NCBI RefSeq assembly: GCF_900111875.1
Contig: NZ_FOJU01000001.1
Coordinates: forward strand, 744,001-808,000
Length of the DNA: 64,000 bases
From: Poseidonocella pacifica
GTDB taxonomy: Bacteria > Pseudomonadota > Alphaproteobacteria > Rhodobacterales > Rhodobacteraceae
Direction: 5' to 3'
This document shows, piece by piece, positions 35,591 through 44,377 of this stretch. The notes below the pieces were generated by a model. The model made no database searches. It was not told the DNA's origin and worked only from the letters and a program-made list of their open reading frames with translations. The first letter of the stretch is position 1, and each line of letters starts with the position of its first letter. The translations under genes and the position numbers were made by a program.

Positions 35591-35612
35591 GGCGCGGGAA
35601 AGATCCCGCGCC
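35591..35612 (-). promoter_or_regulatory. Stem-loop between livJ and livG
   Basis: GGCGCGGGA (35591-35599), loop AAGA, TCCCGCGCC (35604-35612): a perfect 9-bp GC-rich stem 23 bases after the livJ stop. On the minus-strand transcript it is followed by GTTTTC. It is either a leaky terminator or an mRNA-protecting hairpin that keeps binding-protein expression above that of the membrane components. Confidence 0.7.
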
Positions 35613-35634
35613 GCCTGTTACGCCGAAAGCGCGT

Positions 35635-36831
35635 TTAGCGGTAGCCGACCACGGTCAGCGCGCCACCATCCACGAGGAATTCGGAATAGCTGCCGGCCGC
35701 TTCGCCGGGCTCGACCAGTTCGACCGCAGAAGCGCCGACATAGTCCACTTCGCCGCCATCGGCGATGATCTGCAGCGCCTTGGCAAGCTCACCGGGCATG
35801 ATCGGCTCACCCGGAGCGTTGGCGATCCCCATGATCTCACCTTTGTAGTCAGCCGCGTCAGAAGACCCGGATGCCGCCATCGCCAGAAGGATCAGCGCCG
35901 CCGCGTCATAGCTTTCACCTGCGTAGACAGAGGTGCCGTCGATGCCCGCCGCGCTGGCGAGTTCGCCGAAGACCGCACCGCCATCGCTGTCGGAGCCGGG
36001 CGCCGTGCCGATGGTGCCGTCAATGTCGGAGCCGAAGCGGTCGGTCAGCGAATCGCCAATCATGCCATCGCCAAGCGCGAAGGTGTCAAAGGCGCCGGTG
36101 TCGAGCGCGCCCTGAATGACGCCAGCACCGCCCTGGTCCACGTAACCAAGCACGACGAGCGCATCGCCGCCAGCAGAGGCCAGTGCGCCAACTTCGGCGG
36201 AGTAGTCGGCCTTGCCGTCTTCATGTGCGGTGGAGAGAGTCACCGTGCCGCCCGCAGCTTCGTAAGCTGCCTGAAAGGCATCGGCGAAACCCTTGCCATA
36301 GTCGTTGTTGGTATAGGTAACGGCCGCTTCTTCGATCCCTTTTTCGATCATGATCTCAGCCAGAACTTCACCCTGACGTGCATCCGACGGCGCGGTGCGG
36401 AAGAAGAGCCCGGCATCATCAACGGTGGTAAGCGCAGGGGAGGTCGCTGAGGGTGAAATCATCACGATGCCGTTCGGCACAGCCACGTTGGACAGCGCGG
36501 CGGTCGTCACGCCAGAGCAGTCGGCACCCATGATACCCTTGACGCCATCGCCGGTGATCAGACGCTCCGCCGCCGCGGTTGCAGCAGAGGCATCGACGCA
36601 GGTCGCATCGGCGCGAACCGGAACGGCCGTGCTGCCACCAAGGAAATTCTCGTTCCCGCTGACTTCGGCGATTGCCATTTCCGCGCCCGCAGCCATCGCG
36701 GGGGTCAGGCTTTCGATCGGGCCGGTGAAGCTGAGCAATACGCCGATCTTGACTTCCTCGGCATGTCCTGCGGCCATCGCGCCGCTGGCCATGAGGGCGG
36801 TCGAAGCCGTAGCGAGCAGTAGGTTTTTCAT
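35635..36831 (-). CDS. livJ: Branched-chain amino acid ABC transporter substrate-binding protein
   Basis: A 398-residue periplasmic binding protein with signal peptide MKNLLLATASTALMASGAMA and the HAAT core EVKIGVLLSFTGPIESLTP, IMGADCSGVTTAALSNVAVP and TYTNNDYGKGFADAF. It is first gene of the minus-strand liv operon, with its own leader (GGGAGACGATAACA before the ATG). Compared with classical LivJ it has an Ala/Gly/Asp-rich C-terminal half. The ligand is unproven. Confidence 0.9.
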   Translation of the reverse strand: MKNLLLATASTALMASGAMAAGHAEEVKIGVLLSFTGPIESLTPAMAAGAEMAIAEVSGNENFLGGSTAVPVRADATCVDASAATAAAERLITGDGVKGIMGADCSGVTTAALSNVAVPNGIVMISPSATSPALTTVDDAGLFFRTAPSDARQGEVLAEIMIEKGIEEAAVTYTNNDYGKGFADAFQAAYEAAGGTVTLSTAHEDGKADYSAEVGALASAGGDALVVLGYVDQGGAGVIQGALDTGAFDTFALGDGMIGDSLTDRFGSDIDGTIGTAPGSDSDGGAVFGELASAAGIDGTSVYAGESYDAAALILLAMAASGSSDAADYKGEIMGIANAPGEPIMPGELAKALQIIADGGEVDYVGASAVELVEPGEAAGSYSEFLVDGGALTVVGYR

Positions 36832-36946
36832 TGTTATCGTCTCCCTGTTGGATCGTTTGGTCCGGCGCCGAGATTAGGGTGGCGCGTGATGAATGAAAAG
36901 CGCGGATGCACCTGTGCCGGTCGTGCCGGTGCGTCAGGCAACGCGC

Positions 36947-37957
36947 TCAGTTCGGAGGCGCGCCGCCATGACTTCCACGCTCCCTGTAGGGGGTGGTGTC
37001 ATAATGAGCGCGGTAGCATTTGGAAAAATGGCTGGGCGAGGTGAAGCCGCAGGCAAGGGCGACATTGATCACGCTCATATCCGTTTGCATCAAGAGGTTA
37101 CGAGCTTTCTGCAGCCTTAATTCCATGTAGTACCGCTTTGGGCTGCGGTTGAGATAGCGACGAAACAGACGCTCCAGTTGCCGGGTGGACATCTCTGCGT
37201 CGCGGGCCAGTTGGGCCGGGCTGATCGGCTCTTCTATGTTGGCCTCCATCTTCTGGATGACCTGCGCCAGCTTGGTGTGGCGCACGCCGATACGAGTCGG
37301 GGTCGAAAGCCGCTGCGTATCCTGATCGGTCCGGATCGCGGTATAGACGAGTTGATCTGCCACGGCATTCGCAAGCGCCGTGCCGTGATCATCCGCAATG
37401 AGCTTGAGCATCAGATCGATGGCCGCCGTCCCCCCCGCAGCGGTGAAGCGCGGCCCGTCGATCGTGAACACGGCCTTGGTCAGGTCGACCGCGTCGAATT
37501 CCTCCATAAAACTGTCGTGGTTCTCCCAGTGGATCGTGGCGCGCCGCCCGTCGAGCAGCCCCGCGCGGGCCAACGCGAAGCCCGCGGTACACAAGGCACC
37601 CGTCCGCAATCCCCGCCGCGCCTCGCGTCGTAGCCAGTTGAGAAGGGGCCTCGTGGTTGCGGCCTGAATTTCCAACCCACCGCACAGGACGATCGTATCG
37701 CTGCGGCGACATTCCGACAGATCCCCGCTTGGCACGAACTCGGTTCCCGCAGAACATTGCACGGGCCGCCCCCCTTCGGAAAGCAGGACCCAGTCGTAAA
37801 AGGGTTTTCCCGCCATATGGTTGGCAAGCCGCAGGCATTCGAGCGCAGCGGAGAAGGGGAACAGGGTGAATTCCGGGAGCAGGACGAAAACGAACCGCTG
37901 AGCACGAACCTCGGCGCCCGTCGACGACTTTAACTGACCTGTTTCCAAGAGCGACAT
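36947..37957 (-). CDS. GlxA/AraC-family transcriptional regulator
   Basis: A 336-residue regulator with an N-terminal DJ-1/PfpI-like domain (about residues 15-190, including LCGGLEIQAATTRPLLNWL and the elbow-like GALCTAGFALARAG). Its C-terminal AraC double helix-turn-helix is at about 240-330 (PAQLARDAEMSTRQLERLFR, VALACGFTSPSHFSKCYR). This architecture controls choline, carnitine, betaine or related catabolism in proteobacteria. Whether it controls the adjacent liv operon is unknown. I chose ATG at 37957; the open frame beyond is antisense to the DAHP synthase gene. Confidence 0.88.
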   Translation of the reverse strand: MSLLETGQLKSSTGAEVRAQRFVFVLLPEFTLFPFSAALECLRLANHMAGKPFYDWVLLSEGGRPVQCSAGTEFVPSGDLSECRRSDTIVLCGGLEIQAATTRPLLNWLRREARRGLRTGALCTAGFALARAGLLDGRRATIHWENHDSFMEEFDAVDLTKAVFTIDGPRFTAAGGTAAIDLMLKLIADDHGTALANAVADQLVYTAIRTDQDTQRLSTPTRIGVRHTKLAQVIQKMEANIEEPISPAQLARDAEMSTRQLERLFRRYLNRSPKRYYMELRLQKARNLLMQTDMSVINVALACGFTSPSHFSKCYRAHYDTTPYRERGSHGGAPPN

Positions 37958-38125
37958 TCCCCGTTTGCCGGGCAGCTTGCGCGCGACGAAAGGCGAGGTC
38001 AATCCGCTGGTTGCCAGCAGCGGCTCAAAGACCTCTTGCGCGCAACAATACAATTCGTTGTGGCCATGCCGGTTGCGATTCAGTAAAGAGGCCCGCACAA
38101 AACCGCTTTTTACCGGAGTAAGACG

Positions 38126-39493
38126 ATGAGCGAATGGCAGAAAACCAATTGGCGCAACAAGCCGCGGGTTCAGATGCCTGATTATACGGATGAGGCCGCG
38201 CTGCATGCCGTTGAGGCACAGCTCGCCAAGTATCCGCCGCTCGTCTTTGCGGGCGAAGCGCGCAGGCTGCGGTCCGAACTTGCGGCCGCCGGGCGCGGTG
38301 AGGCATTCTTGTTGCAGGGCGGCGATTGCGCCGAAAGCTTCGAACAATTCAGCGCCGATGGCATCCGTGACACCTTCAAGGTCATGCTTCAGATGGCGAT
38401 GGTCCTGACCTATGGCGCCAAGGTACCGGTGGTGAAGGTGGGCCGGATGGCCGGTCAATTTGCCAAGCCGCGCTCCGCGCCGACCGAAACCATCGATGGC
38501 GTCGAACTGCCGTCGTACCGCGGTGACATCATCAATGAGCTGGCCTTCACGCCCGAGGCGCGCATTCCAGATCCCAAGAAGATGCTACAGGCTTATACGC
38601 AAGCTGCCGCGACCCTGAATTTGCTGCGTGCGTTTTCAACGGGCGGCTATGCGGATGTTCATCAGGTTCACCAATGGACGCTTGGCTTCACCGACCGCGA
38701 AGAGTCTGAGAAGTACCGTGAGATGGCCAACCGTATTTCCGACGCACTCGATTTCATGACCGCAGCCGGTGTCGATAGCGACCGGGCGCATACGCTTCAG
38801 ACCGTGGATTTCTACACGTCGCATGAATCGCTGCTGCTGGAGTACGAAGAGGCGCTTTGCCGTATGGATTCGACTTCCGGCAAATGGCTCGCGGGCTCTG
38901 GGCACATGATCTGGATCGGGGATCGCACCCGCCAGCCGGACGGCGCGCACGTGGAGTTTGCAAGTGGCGTCCAAAACCCCATCGGCCTCAAGTGCGGGCC
39001 GACGACCACGGCGGACGATCTCAAGGTCCTGATGAAAAAGCTCAACCCCGAAAACCAGATGGGCCGGTTGACGCTCATCGCGCGGTTCGGTGCGGGCAAA
39101 GTGTCCGAGCATCTGCCGCGGCTCATCAAGGCCGTCCGCGAAGAGGGGGCGAATGTCGTCTGGTCCTGTGATCCGATGCACGGCAATACCGTCAAGGCGG
39201 CGTCGGGCTACAAGACACGGCCCTTCGACAGCGTGCTGCGCGAAGTACAGGAATTCTTTGCGGTTCACCGCGCGGAGGGCACGATCCCCGGCGGCGTGCA
39301 TTTTGAGATGACCGGTCAGGACGTGACCGAGTGCACCGGCGGCGTCCGTGCAGTGACCGATGAGGATCTTTCGGATCGCTATCACACTGCTTGCGATCCG
39401 CGTCTGAATGCTTCCCAAGCGCTGGAACTCGCCTTTCTGGTCGCCGAAGAGCTTTCGAGTCTCCATCAGGAGCGCAAAGCCGCCACGGCCTGA
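38126..39493 (+). CDS. 3-deoxy-D-arabino-heptulosonate 7-phosphate synthase, class II
   Basis: A 455-residue plant-type (class II) DAHP synthase, first enzyme of the shikimate pathway, joining phosphoenolpyruvate and erythrose 4-phosphate. Family sequences include [15 protein letters not shown] (metal-ligand Cys), [43 protein letters not shown] and [18 protein letters not shown] at 38126 follows GGAGTAAGACG. It is divergent from the GlxA gene and ends before a strong terminator. Confidence 0.95.
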   Translation: MSEWQKTNWRNKPRVQMPDYTDEAALHAVEAQLAKYPPLVFAGEARRLRSELAAAGRGEAFLLQGGDCAESFEQFSADGIRDTFKVMLQMAMVLTYGAKVPVVKVGRMAGQFAKPRSAPTETIDGVELPSYRGDIINELAFTPEARIPDPKKMLQAYTQAAATLNLLRAFSTGGYADVHQVHQWTLGFTDREESEKYREMANRISDALDFMTAAGVDSDRAHTLQTVDFYTSHESLLLEYEEALCRMDSTSGKWLAGSGHMIWIGDRTRQPDGAHVEFASGVQNPIGLKCGPTTTADDLKVLMKKLNPENQMGRLTLIARFGAGKVSEHLPRLIKAVREEGANVVWSCDPMHGNTVKAASGYKTRPFDSVLREVQEFFAVHRAEGTIPGGVHFEMTGQDVTECTGGVRAVTDEDLSDRYHTACDPRLNASQALELAFLVAEELSSLHQERKAATA

Positions 39494-39534
39494 GGGCCGG
39501 CGGTCGGTCGTGACGCCTGAGGTGCTTGCTAAAA

Positions 39535-39570
39535 AGAAAGGGCCCCACCGTTCTGGTTGGGGCCCTTTCT
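39535..39570 (+). terminator. Bidirectional intrinsic terminator after the DAHP synthase gene
   Basis: AGAAAGGGCCCCA-CC (39535 onward) pairs with GG-TTGGGGCCCTTTCT (to 39570) across a short loop, with one bulge. A-rich and T-rich flanks on both sides make it work for the DAHP synthase (plus) and for the convergent PAS_5 gene (minus). Confidence 0.85.
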
Positions 39571-39594
39571 GGCTGAAGTCTCAGGAAAAACTGG

Positions 39595-40350
39595 TCAGTC
39601 GTCCGTGTTCACGAGCCGCAGGAACGGAACCTTGGTATTCGTGAAGCGCTCATCCCGCGCGGCGGGGGCTTTCTCGGGCTCGGCCGCTTTTTCGGTGCGG
39701 CGATTGACACGGTCGAAGAAGGTGCCTTCAAACCGCGAACGCTTTTCGCCGAGGGGTTCGGCCGCTGGAATGGCGCGGGGCTTGGCCGGGGCTTTGTCGA
39801 GCGCGGGACCGTCACAGATCTCCAGCGTCTCACCCAGCATGTCGAGGCGGCGGGGCGTACGGCCGATCTCACCTTCGGTCACAAGACAACCCAAGGCACG
39901 GGACACATCGCCGAGGTCACTCTTGAGCGGAAGCAGCAACATCCGACCCTCAAGAGGCGGTTTGCCCAGGCTTTTCTCACCGCTGACGGCGCAGGAGAAG
40001 ATACCAGGGGACTGGAACATCTCCTCGATCCGAAGCGCGACATCCTTGCGGGTTTCGGGAGAGAAGAAGGCCGTGATCGGCATGCCCCGGACTTCCATCC
40101 CCATCAGCGCGTTGAGATGGCGGCCAGCAAGGCGAATACGTGCCACGCCCGGTGCGATCCGTTCCACGATGAAGGAATACTCCAGCGAGCCTTCGATACC
40201 CCGCGGGTCAAGGTCCGCCCGGCGCGGAATATCACGTCCATTGCGGAGCGCCTGCCAGTAGGCTTCCACTTCCACCAACGCGGGAAACCGCGCTTTGCTG
40301 ACGAAATTCTGCATCGAAACGATGTTCTCTTTGCTCGTGTCCGACTTCAT
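39595..40350 (-). CDS. PAS_5 domain protein
   Basis: A 251-residue cytoplasmic protein. Residues about 20-150 match the PAS_5 (formerly DUF1457) domain seen mainly in alphaproteobacteria (FPALVEVEAYWQALRNGRDI, PRGIEGSLEYSFIVERIAPG, RIRLAGRHLNALMGMEVRGM). A low-complexity Ala/Pro/Glu tail follows. No output domain is present, so it may be a single-domain sensor or adaptor. Function is not known. ATG at 40350. Confidence 0.82.
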   Translation of the reverse strand: MKSDTSKENIVSMQNFVSKARFPALVEVEAYWQALRNGRDIPRRADLDPRGIEGSLEYSFIVERIAPGVARIRLAGRHLNALMGMEVRGMPITAFFSPETRKDVALRIEEMFQSPGIFSCAVSGEKSLGKPPLEGRMLLLPLKSDLGDVSRALGCLVTEGEIGRTPRRLDMLGETLEICDGPALDKAPAKPRAIPAAEPLGEKRSRFEGTFFDRVNRRTEKAAEPEKAPAARDERFTNTKVPFLRLVNTDD

Positions 40351-40363
40351 TGATCCTGCACCC

Positions 40364-40402
40364 GGTTATCTTACCCCAACATCACCGCAGGTGAAGATAA
40401 CC
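40364..40402. promoter_or_regulatory. Nested inverted repeat upstream of the PAS_5 gene and yicC
   Basis: GGTTATCTT (40364-40372) pairs with AAGATAACC (40394-40402), and the inner TCACC-GCA-GGTGA (40382-40394) is also self-complementary. The element sits 14 bases upstream of the PAS_5 start codon. It could be a protein-binding operator or a leader hairpin on the minus-strand transcript. No regulator can be named. Confidence 0.5.
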
Positions 40403-40585
40403 GACTCCGGTTAACTCTATCTCCACAATGATTACCCAATTCTTAATATGCCAGCAGTTGTCGAAAATTGCTTCTATTTTATTTCCGAAGGGTTAACGGC
40501 GGGCATTCGGCGGGGGGCTTGCCCTCCGCATGTGCATTCCGCTACCTGCGGGGCAGGACGGAAACATGGCAGGGAGAGGGCAACA

Positions 40586-41476
40586 TTGGTTCATTCCATG
40601 ACCGGGTTCGCAGCACGCACCGGATCTGGCGCGGGATTCTCCTGGAGTTGGGAGATCCGCACCGTCAATGCCCGGGGCCTCGATTTGCGGCTGCGCGTAC
40701 CCGACTGGATCCCCGCGCTGGAGCCGAAACTGCGTGAGGCCATCTCCGCGCGACTGACCCGTGGCAACGTTTCACTTGCCTTGCGTGTCATGCGAACCGA
40801 CGCGGGTACGCGGCGGCTCAGCCCGGCGGGCCTGGAGGCGGCACTCGATGCGTTGCAGGAAATCTCCACCGTCGCCGCAGAGCGGGGTCTGTCACTGGCC
40901 GATCCTCGTGCTGCGGAAATCCTTCAGATGCGCGGCGTGGTCGACGACTCTGGCGCGGCGGAGGGTGACCTTGATGCGCTGCGCACCGCCCTTCTCGACG
41001 AAGTGACCCCCTTGCTCGATGCGCTGGAAGAGATGCGCCAGATCGAGGGCGCCTCGCTCGCGCCGGTCCTCAAGGCTCGTGTGACACAGATCGCCGCGCT
41101 CACCGACAGCGCGCGCGCCTTGCTGCCGGAACGCACCCGCCACATGGAAGCCAATCTTCGCGGCGCGCTTGATCGTATTCGCCCCGGCCTTGGTGATGTG
41201 GCGGAGGACCGTGTCGCACAGGAGCTTGCGATGATGTCGGTCAAAGCGGACGTCGCCGAAGAGCTGGACCGGCTCGATGCCCATGTCGATGCGGCGCAGA
41301 CGCTTCTGGCGTCCGGTGCGCCCGTGGGCCGCAAGCTTGATTTCCTGACGCAGGAATTCAACCGCGAAGCCAATACCCTCTGCTCCAAGGCTCAATTCGC
41401 GCCTCTGACGACCCTTGGGCTCGAACTGAAAACAGTGATCGACCAGCTGCGTGAGCAGGTCCAGAACGTGGAGTAG
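40586..41476 (+). CDS. yicC: YicC/YloC-family endoribonuclease
   Basis: A 296-residue member of the YicC family, recently tied to RNA decay. Typical ends are present: N-terminal SMTGFAARTG with WEIRTVNARGLDLRLRVP, and C-terminal GRKLDFLTQEFNREANTLCS plus LKTVIDQLREQVQNVE. I chose TTG at 40586 (M-VHSMTGFA) because GGGAGAGGG precedes it and family members commonly have three or four residues before SMTGF; ATG at 40598 is the alternative. It starts the yicC-gmk-gamma-CA-metC run and lies three bases before gmk. Confidence 0.9.
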   Translation: MVHSMTGFAARTGSGAGFSWSWEIRTVNARGLDLRLRVPDWIPALEPKLREAISARLTRGNVSLALRVMRTDAGTRRLSPAGLEAALDALQEISTVAAERGLSLADPRAAEILQMRGVVDDSGAAEGDLDALRTALLDEVTPLLDALEEMRQIEGASLAPVLKARVTQIAALTDSARALLPERTRHMEANLRGALDRIRPGLGDVAEDRVAQELAMMSVKADVAEELDRLDAHVDAAQTLLASGAPVGRKLDFLTQEFNREANTLCSKAQFAPLTTLGLELKTVIDQLREQVQNVE

Positions 41477-41479
41477 ATC

Positions 41480-42118
41480 ATGGCGCGTCGCGGACTTCTC
41501 ATCATCCTGTCGTCCCCCTCGGGGGCGGGCAAATCGACACTGGCCGGACGGCTCCGGGCTTGGGATCCAGACATTCGCTTTTCCGTTTCGGCAACCACCC
41601 GTGCCCCGCGTCCCGGAGAGGTCGACGGGCAACATTACCATTTCACCGATGAAGCCAACTTCAAGCATATGGTGGCTGAGCAGCAGATGCTTGAACATGC
41701 TCATGTCTTTGGCAACTTCTATGGCTCCCCCCAAGGCCCGGTGCAGGCGGCGATTGATGCGGGCCGCGATGTGCTGTTTGATATCGATTGGCAGGGGGCA
41801 CAGCAGGTGCGGAACTCGGCGCTCGGGGCGCATACCCTGTCGATCTTTCTGCTGCCCCCTTCGATCCGCGAATTGCACCGCCGCCTTGTTGAGCGCGCGC
41901 AGGACGACGACGAGACAATCCAGCGCCGCATGCAAAAAAGCTGGGACGAGATCAGCCACTGGGACGGTTATGACTTCGTGCTCGTGAACGACGATCTGGA
42001 CGAGACGGAGGCGCGGCTGAAATCCATCGTGACGGCCGCACGCCTGCGGCGAAGCCAGCAGCCATGGTTGACCGATCATGTGCGCAAACTGCAATCAGAA
42101 TTCGAGGAGGTGTCATGA
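41480..42118 (+). CDS. gmk: Guanylate kinase
   Basis: A 212-residue kinase phosphorylating GMP to GDP. It has the P-loop [10 protein letters not shown] at 11-20, the GMP-binding [20 protein letters not shown], and [15 protein letters not shown]. Length is typical. It is three bases after yicC, a conserved pairing, and its stop overlaps the ATG of the carbonic-anhydrase-like gene (ATGA). Confidence 0.97.
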   Translation: MARRGLLIILSSPSGAGKSTLAGRLRAWDPDIRFSVSATTRAPRPGEVDGQHYHFTDEANFKHMVAEQQMLEHAHVFGNFYGSPQGPVQAAIDAGRDVLFDIDWQGAQQVRNSALGAHTLSIFLLPPSIRELHRRLVERAQDDDETIQRRMQKSWDEISHWDGYDFVLVNDDLDETEARLKSIVTAARLRRSQQPWLTDHVRKLQSEFEEVS

Positions 42119-42633
42119 TCTACGCGCTGGACGATTTCATGCCGGAACTGGGCGAGGACACATGGGTCGCACCCGACGCGAACGTGATCGGACAGGTGCG
42201 GCTTTTGGCGCGCGCATCGGTCTGGTTCGGATCCACGCTGCGGGGTGACAATGAGCCGATCATTGTGGGTGAGGGAAGCAACGTTCAGGAGGACTGTGTC
42301 TTTCACGTTGACCCCGGCTTTCCGCTGACGCTTGGCCGCAACTGCACGATCGGCCACAAGGCCATGCTGCATGGCTGTACGGTCAAGGACGGGGCGCTGA
42401 TCGGCATGGGCGCGACGGTACTCAACGGCGCGGTGATCGGGGAGAATTGCCTCATTGGTGCGGGTGCACTGATCACCGAAGGCAAGGAAATTCCGCCCGG
42501 GAGCCTTGTCATGGGGGCACCCGGCCGCGTCATCCGACAGCTCGACGATGCCGCGATTGCCCGGCAACTCGCGACCGCAGAACACTACCAGAGAAACGCC
42601 CGACGCTATGCTGCGGGCCTGAAGGCACTGTAA
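42115..42633 (+). CDS. Gamma-carbonic anhydrase family protein
   Basis: A 172-residue left-handed beta-helix protein with hexapeptide repeats. The putative metal histidines are in [11 protein letters not shown] and [14 protein letters not shown], as in CaiE/YrdA-type gamma-carbonic anhydrases. Other landmarks are [20 protein letters not shown] and [15 protein letters not shown]. Whether it hydrates CO2 or acts otherwise is unproven, since many YrdA-type members are inactive. I chose ATG at 42115, overlapping the gmk stop. Confidence 0.9.
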   Translation: MIYALDDFMPELGEDTWVAPDANVIGQVRLLARASVWFGSTLRGDNEPIIVGEGSNVQEDCVFHVDPGFPLTLGRNCTIGHKAMLHGCTVKDGALIGMGATVLNGAVIGENCLIGAGALITEGKEIPPGSLVMGAPGRVIRQLDDAAIARQLATAEHYQRNARRYAAGLKAL

Positions 42634-42636
42634 CAC

Positions 42637-43812
42637 ATGAAGAAAACGATCATGCGGCCCGCGCCGCTTACCGGCTCGGCAAGCTGGCCCGTTGTGACGC
42701 CGATTTCCCCCTCGGTCGTTTATGCAAGCGAGACCCCGGACGCGCTTGATGCGCAATACGAGGGCAGGGTGAATGGCTATACCTATGCCCGCGAAGGGCA
42801 TCCGAACGCGGATGTTCTTGCCGCTCGGATCGATGCCATGGAAGGCGCCGAGGGCGGCCTCATCACAGGATCCGGCATGGCGGCGCTATCGGCGGTGATG
42901 ATCGGCAAGTTGTGCGCCGGTGATCACGTCCTTGGCGGTAACCAGCTTTATGGGCGTTCCTTACGCATGATGAAGGACGACCTGCCGCGCATGGGGATCG
43001 AGACATCGCTGGCCGATCCCACGGATGTCGAGGCGATGCGCGCGGCGATACGCCCTGAGACGAAAATGATCCTCGTCGAGGTCGTCTCAAACCCGACGCT
43101 GCGAGTGGCGGACATGGCTGGGATCGCCGCGCTGGCGCGGGACGCCGGTGCTTTGCTTGTCGTCGACAATACCTTCACCACGCCCCGCGCTTATCGCCCA
43201 TTCGAGCATGGGGCGGATATCGTGATCCATTCGGTCACCAAGCTTCTTGCGGGGCATTCGGACGTGACGCTGGGCTATGTGGCGGCAAAGGATCCGGCGG
43301 TTCGCAGCGCCATTTATGTCGCAGCGGTGACATGGGGCCTGACCCCGAGCCCATTCGATTGCTGGCTTGCAGAGCGTGGCCTGCTCTCCTTCGACATGCG
43401 CTTTGAGCGGACCCAGCAAAACGCCCGCGACTTGGCCGATCACATCGCAGGGCTCGAAGGTGTCTCGCGTGTGCTGTATCCCACGCGGCCCGATCACCCC
43501 GATCACAATCGCGCGGTGGCGCTGCTCGGCGGGCAGGGCTGCAATATGGTCAGCTTCGAGCTGGCCGGGGGCAGGGCGGCCGCCAATGCCTTCACGCAGG
43601 CGGCAACTGGCCTCGCCTTTGCACCGACCTTGGGCGACATCGGTACGACCGTGTCACATCCTGCCTCATCGTCGCACAGGGCGCTGACCCCCGAAGGCCG
43701 CGCGGCTCTCGGGATCAGCGAAGGGTTCTTTCGGCTCTCGGTGGGCGCCGAGCCAATCGACGCCCTCAAAGAGGAGTTGTCACGCGGGATCGAGGCCGCG
43801 CGTCGCGCCTAG
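42637..43812 (+). CDS. metC: Cystathionine beta-lyase-like PLP enzyme (trans-sulfuration family)
   Basis: A 391-residue Cys/Met-metabolism PLP-dependent enzyme. The PLP lysine lies in DIVIHSVTKLLAGHSDVTLG (about residue 203). YTYAREGHPNADVLAARI, GSGMAALSAVM and VVDNTFTTPRAYRPFEHGAD are family landmarks. It is annotated as cystathionine beta-lyase in relatives, but gamma-synthase or gamma-lyase activity cannot be excluded by reading alone. It begins three bases after the carbonic-anhydrase-like gene and is convergent with a small unknown gene, overlapping it by four bases. Confidence 0.82.
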   Translation: MKKTIMRPAPLTGSASWPVVTPISPSVVYASETPDALDAQYEGRVNGYTYAREGHPNADVLAARIDAMEGAEGGLITGSGMAALSAVMIGKLCAGDHVLGGNQLYGRSLRMMKDDLPRMGIETSLADPTDVEAMRAAIRPETKMILVEVVSNPTLRVADMAGIAALARDAGALLVVDNTFTTPRAYRPFEHGADIVIHSVTKLLAGHSDVTLGYVAAKDPAVRSAIYVAAVTWGLTPSPFDCWLAERGLLSFDMRFERTQQNARDLADHIAGLEGVSRVLYPTRPDHPDHNRAVALLGGQGCNMVSFELAGGRAAANAFTQAATGLAFAPTLGDIGTTVSHPASSSHRALTPEGRAALGISEGFFRLSVGAEPIDALKEELSRGIEAARRA

Positions 43813-44189
43813 ACCGCGACGAGACGCACCGGGATCTCGGGCTTGACCTCCCACAGCCGCACCTCCGTCGCGGGACAGGTGCGGCGGATCTCGTCGGCAA
43901 CCATCTTCGGGTTGGGAAGGCTTGGACAGACGGGACGATAAAGACCCGTATAGCCAAGGTCATGCAGCTTCATGCCAATGTCGATGGCATCGAACTCCGC
44001 GCAGAAGAGCGGAGAGTAGATAACCCCCGGCACATTGAGGCTGACGCGATCCGGACCAAGGTCGCGATATTCCAATCTATACAGTGGAATCCGTAGGTTA
44101 CGTTCCAATCCTGAGTCAGAAAGCGCGTCCTGAGATCCGATGAAAACGGCAGTTTCGACGCAAGTGAAGTGGGTGAAGTGTGTCGTCAT
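43809..44189 (-). CDS. Unknown 126-residue protein
   Basis: A compact protein with N-terminus MTTHFTHFTCVETAVFIGSQ and C-terminal half YTGLYRPVCPSLPNPKMVAD, with no signal peptide or membrane helix. Composition and codon use match the neighbours, so it is likely a real gene. I do not recognise the family. It is convergent with the metC-like gene (four-base overlap) and divergent from the PhoR-like kinase gene, with about 190 bases between. Confidence 0.65.
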   Translation of the reverse strand: MTTHFTHFTCVETAVFIGSQDALSDSGLERNLRIPLYRLEYRDLGPDRVSLNVPGVIYSPLFCAEFDAIDIGMKLHDLGYTGLYRPVCPSLPNPKMVADEIRRTCPATEVRLWEVKPEIPVRLVAV

Positions 44190-44377
44190 AATGGCCCCCT
44201 ATTGCCCATCAAAGTCAAATCCTAACCCTTTGACAGGGGAACGGATCAACCAGATAAGGGCAAAGGGTCAGATGCCCCGGAAAGCGCCAAGGTCTAGGAA
44301 ACAAACCGTCAAGTTGGTTGTATTCGAGCCTGATTTGCGGCAGCACTCACTGGCCCGGTTAGTGAACGGAAAGTCCT

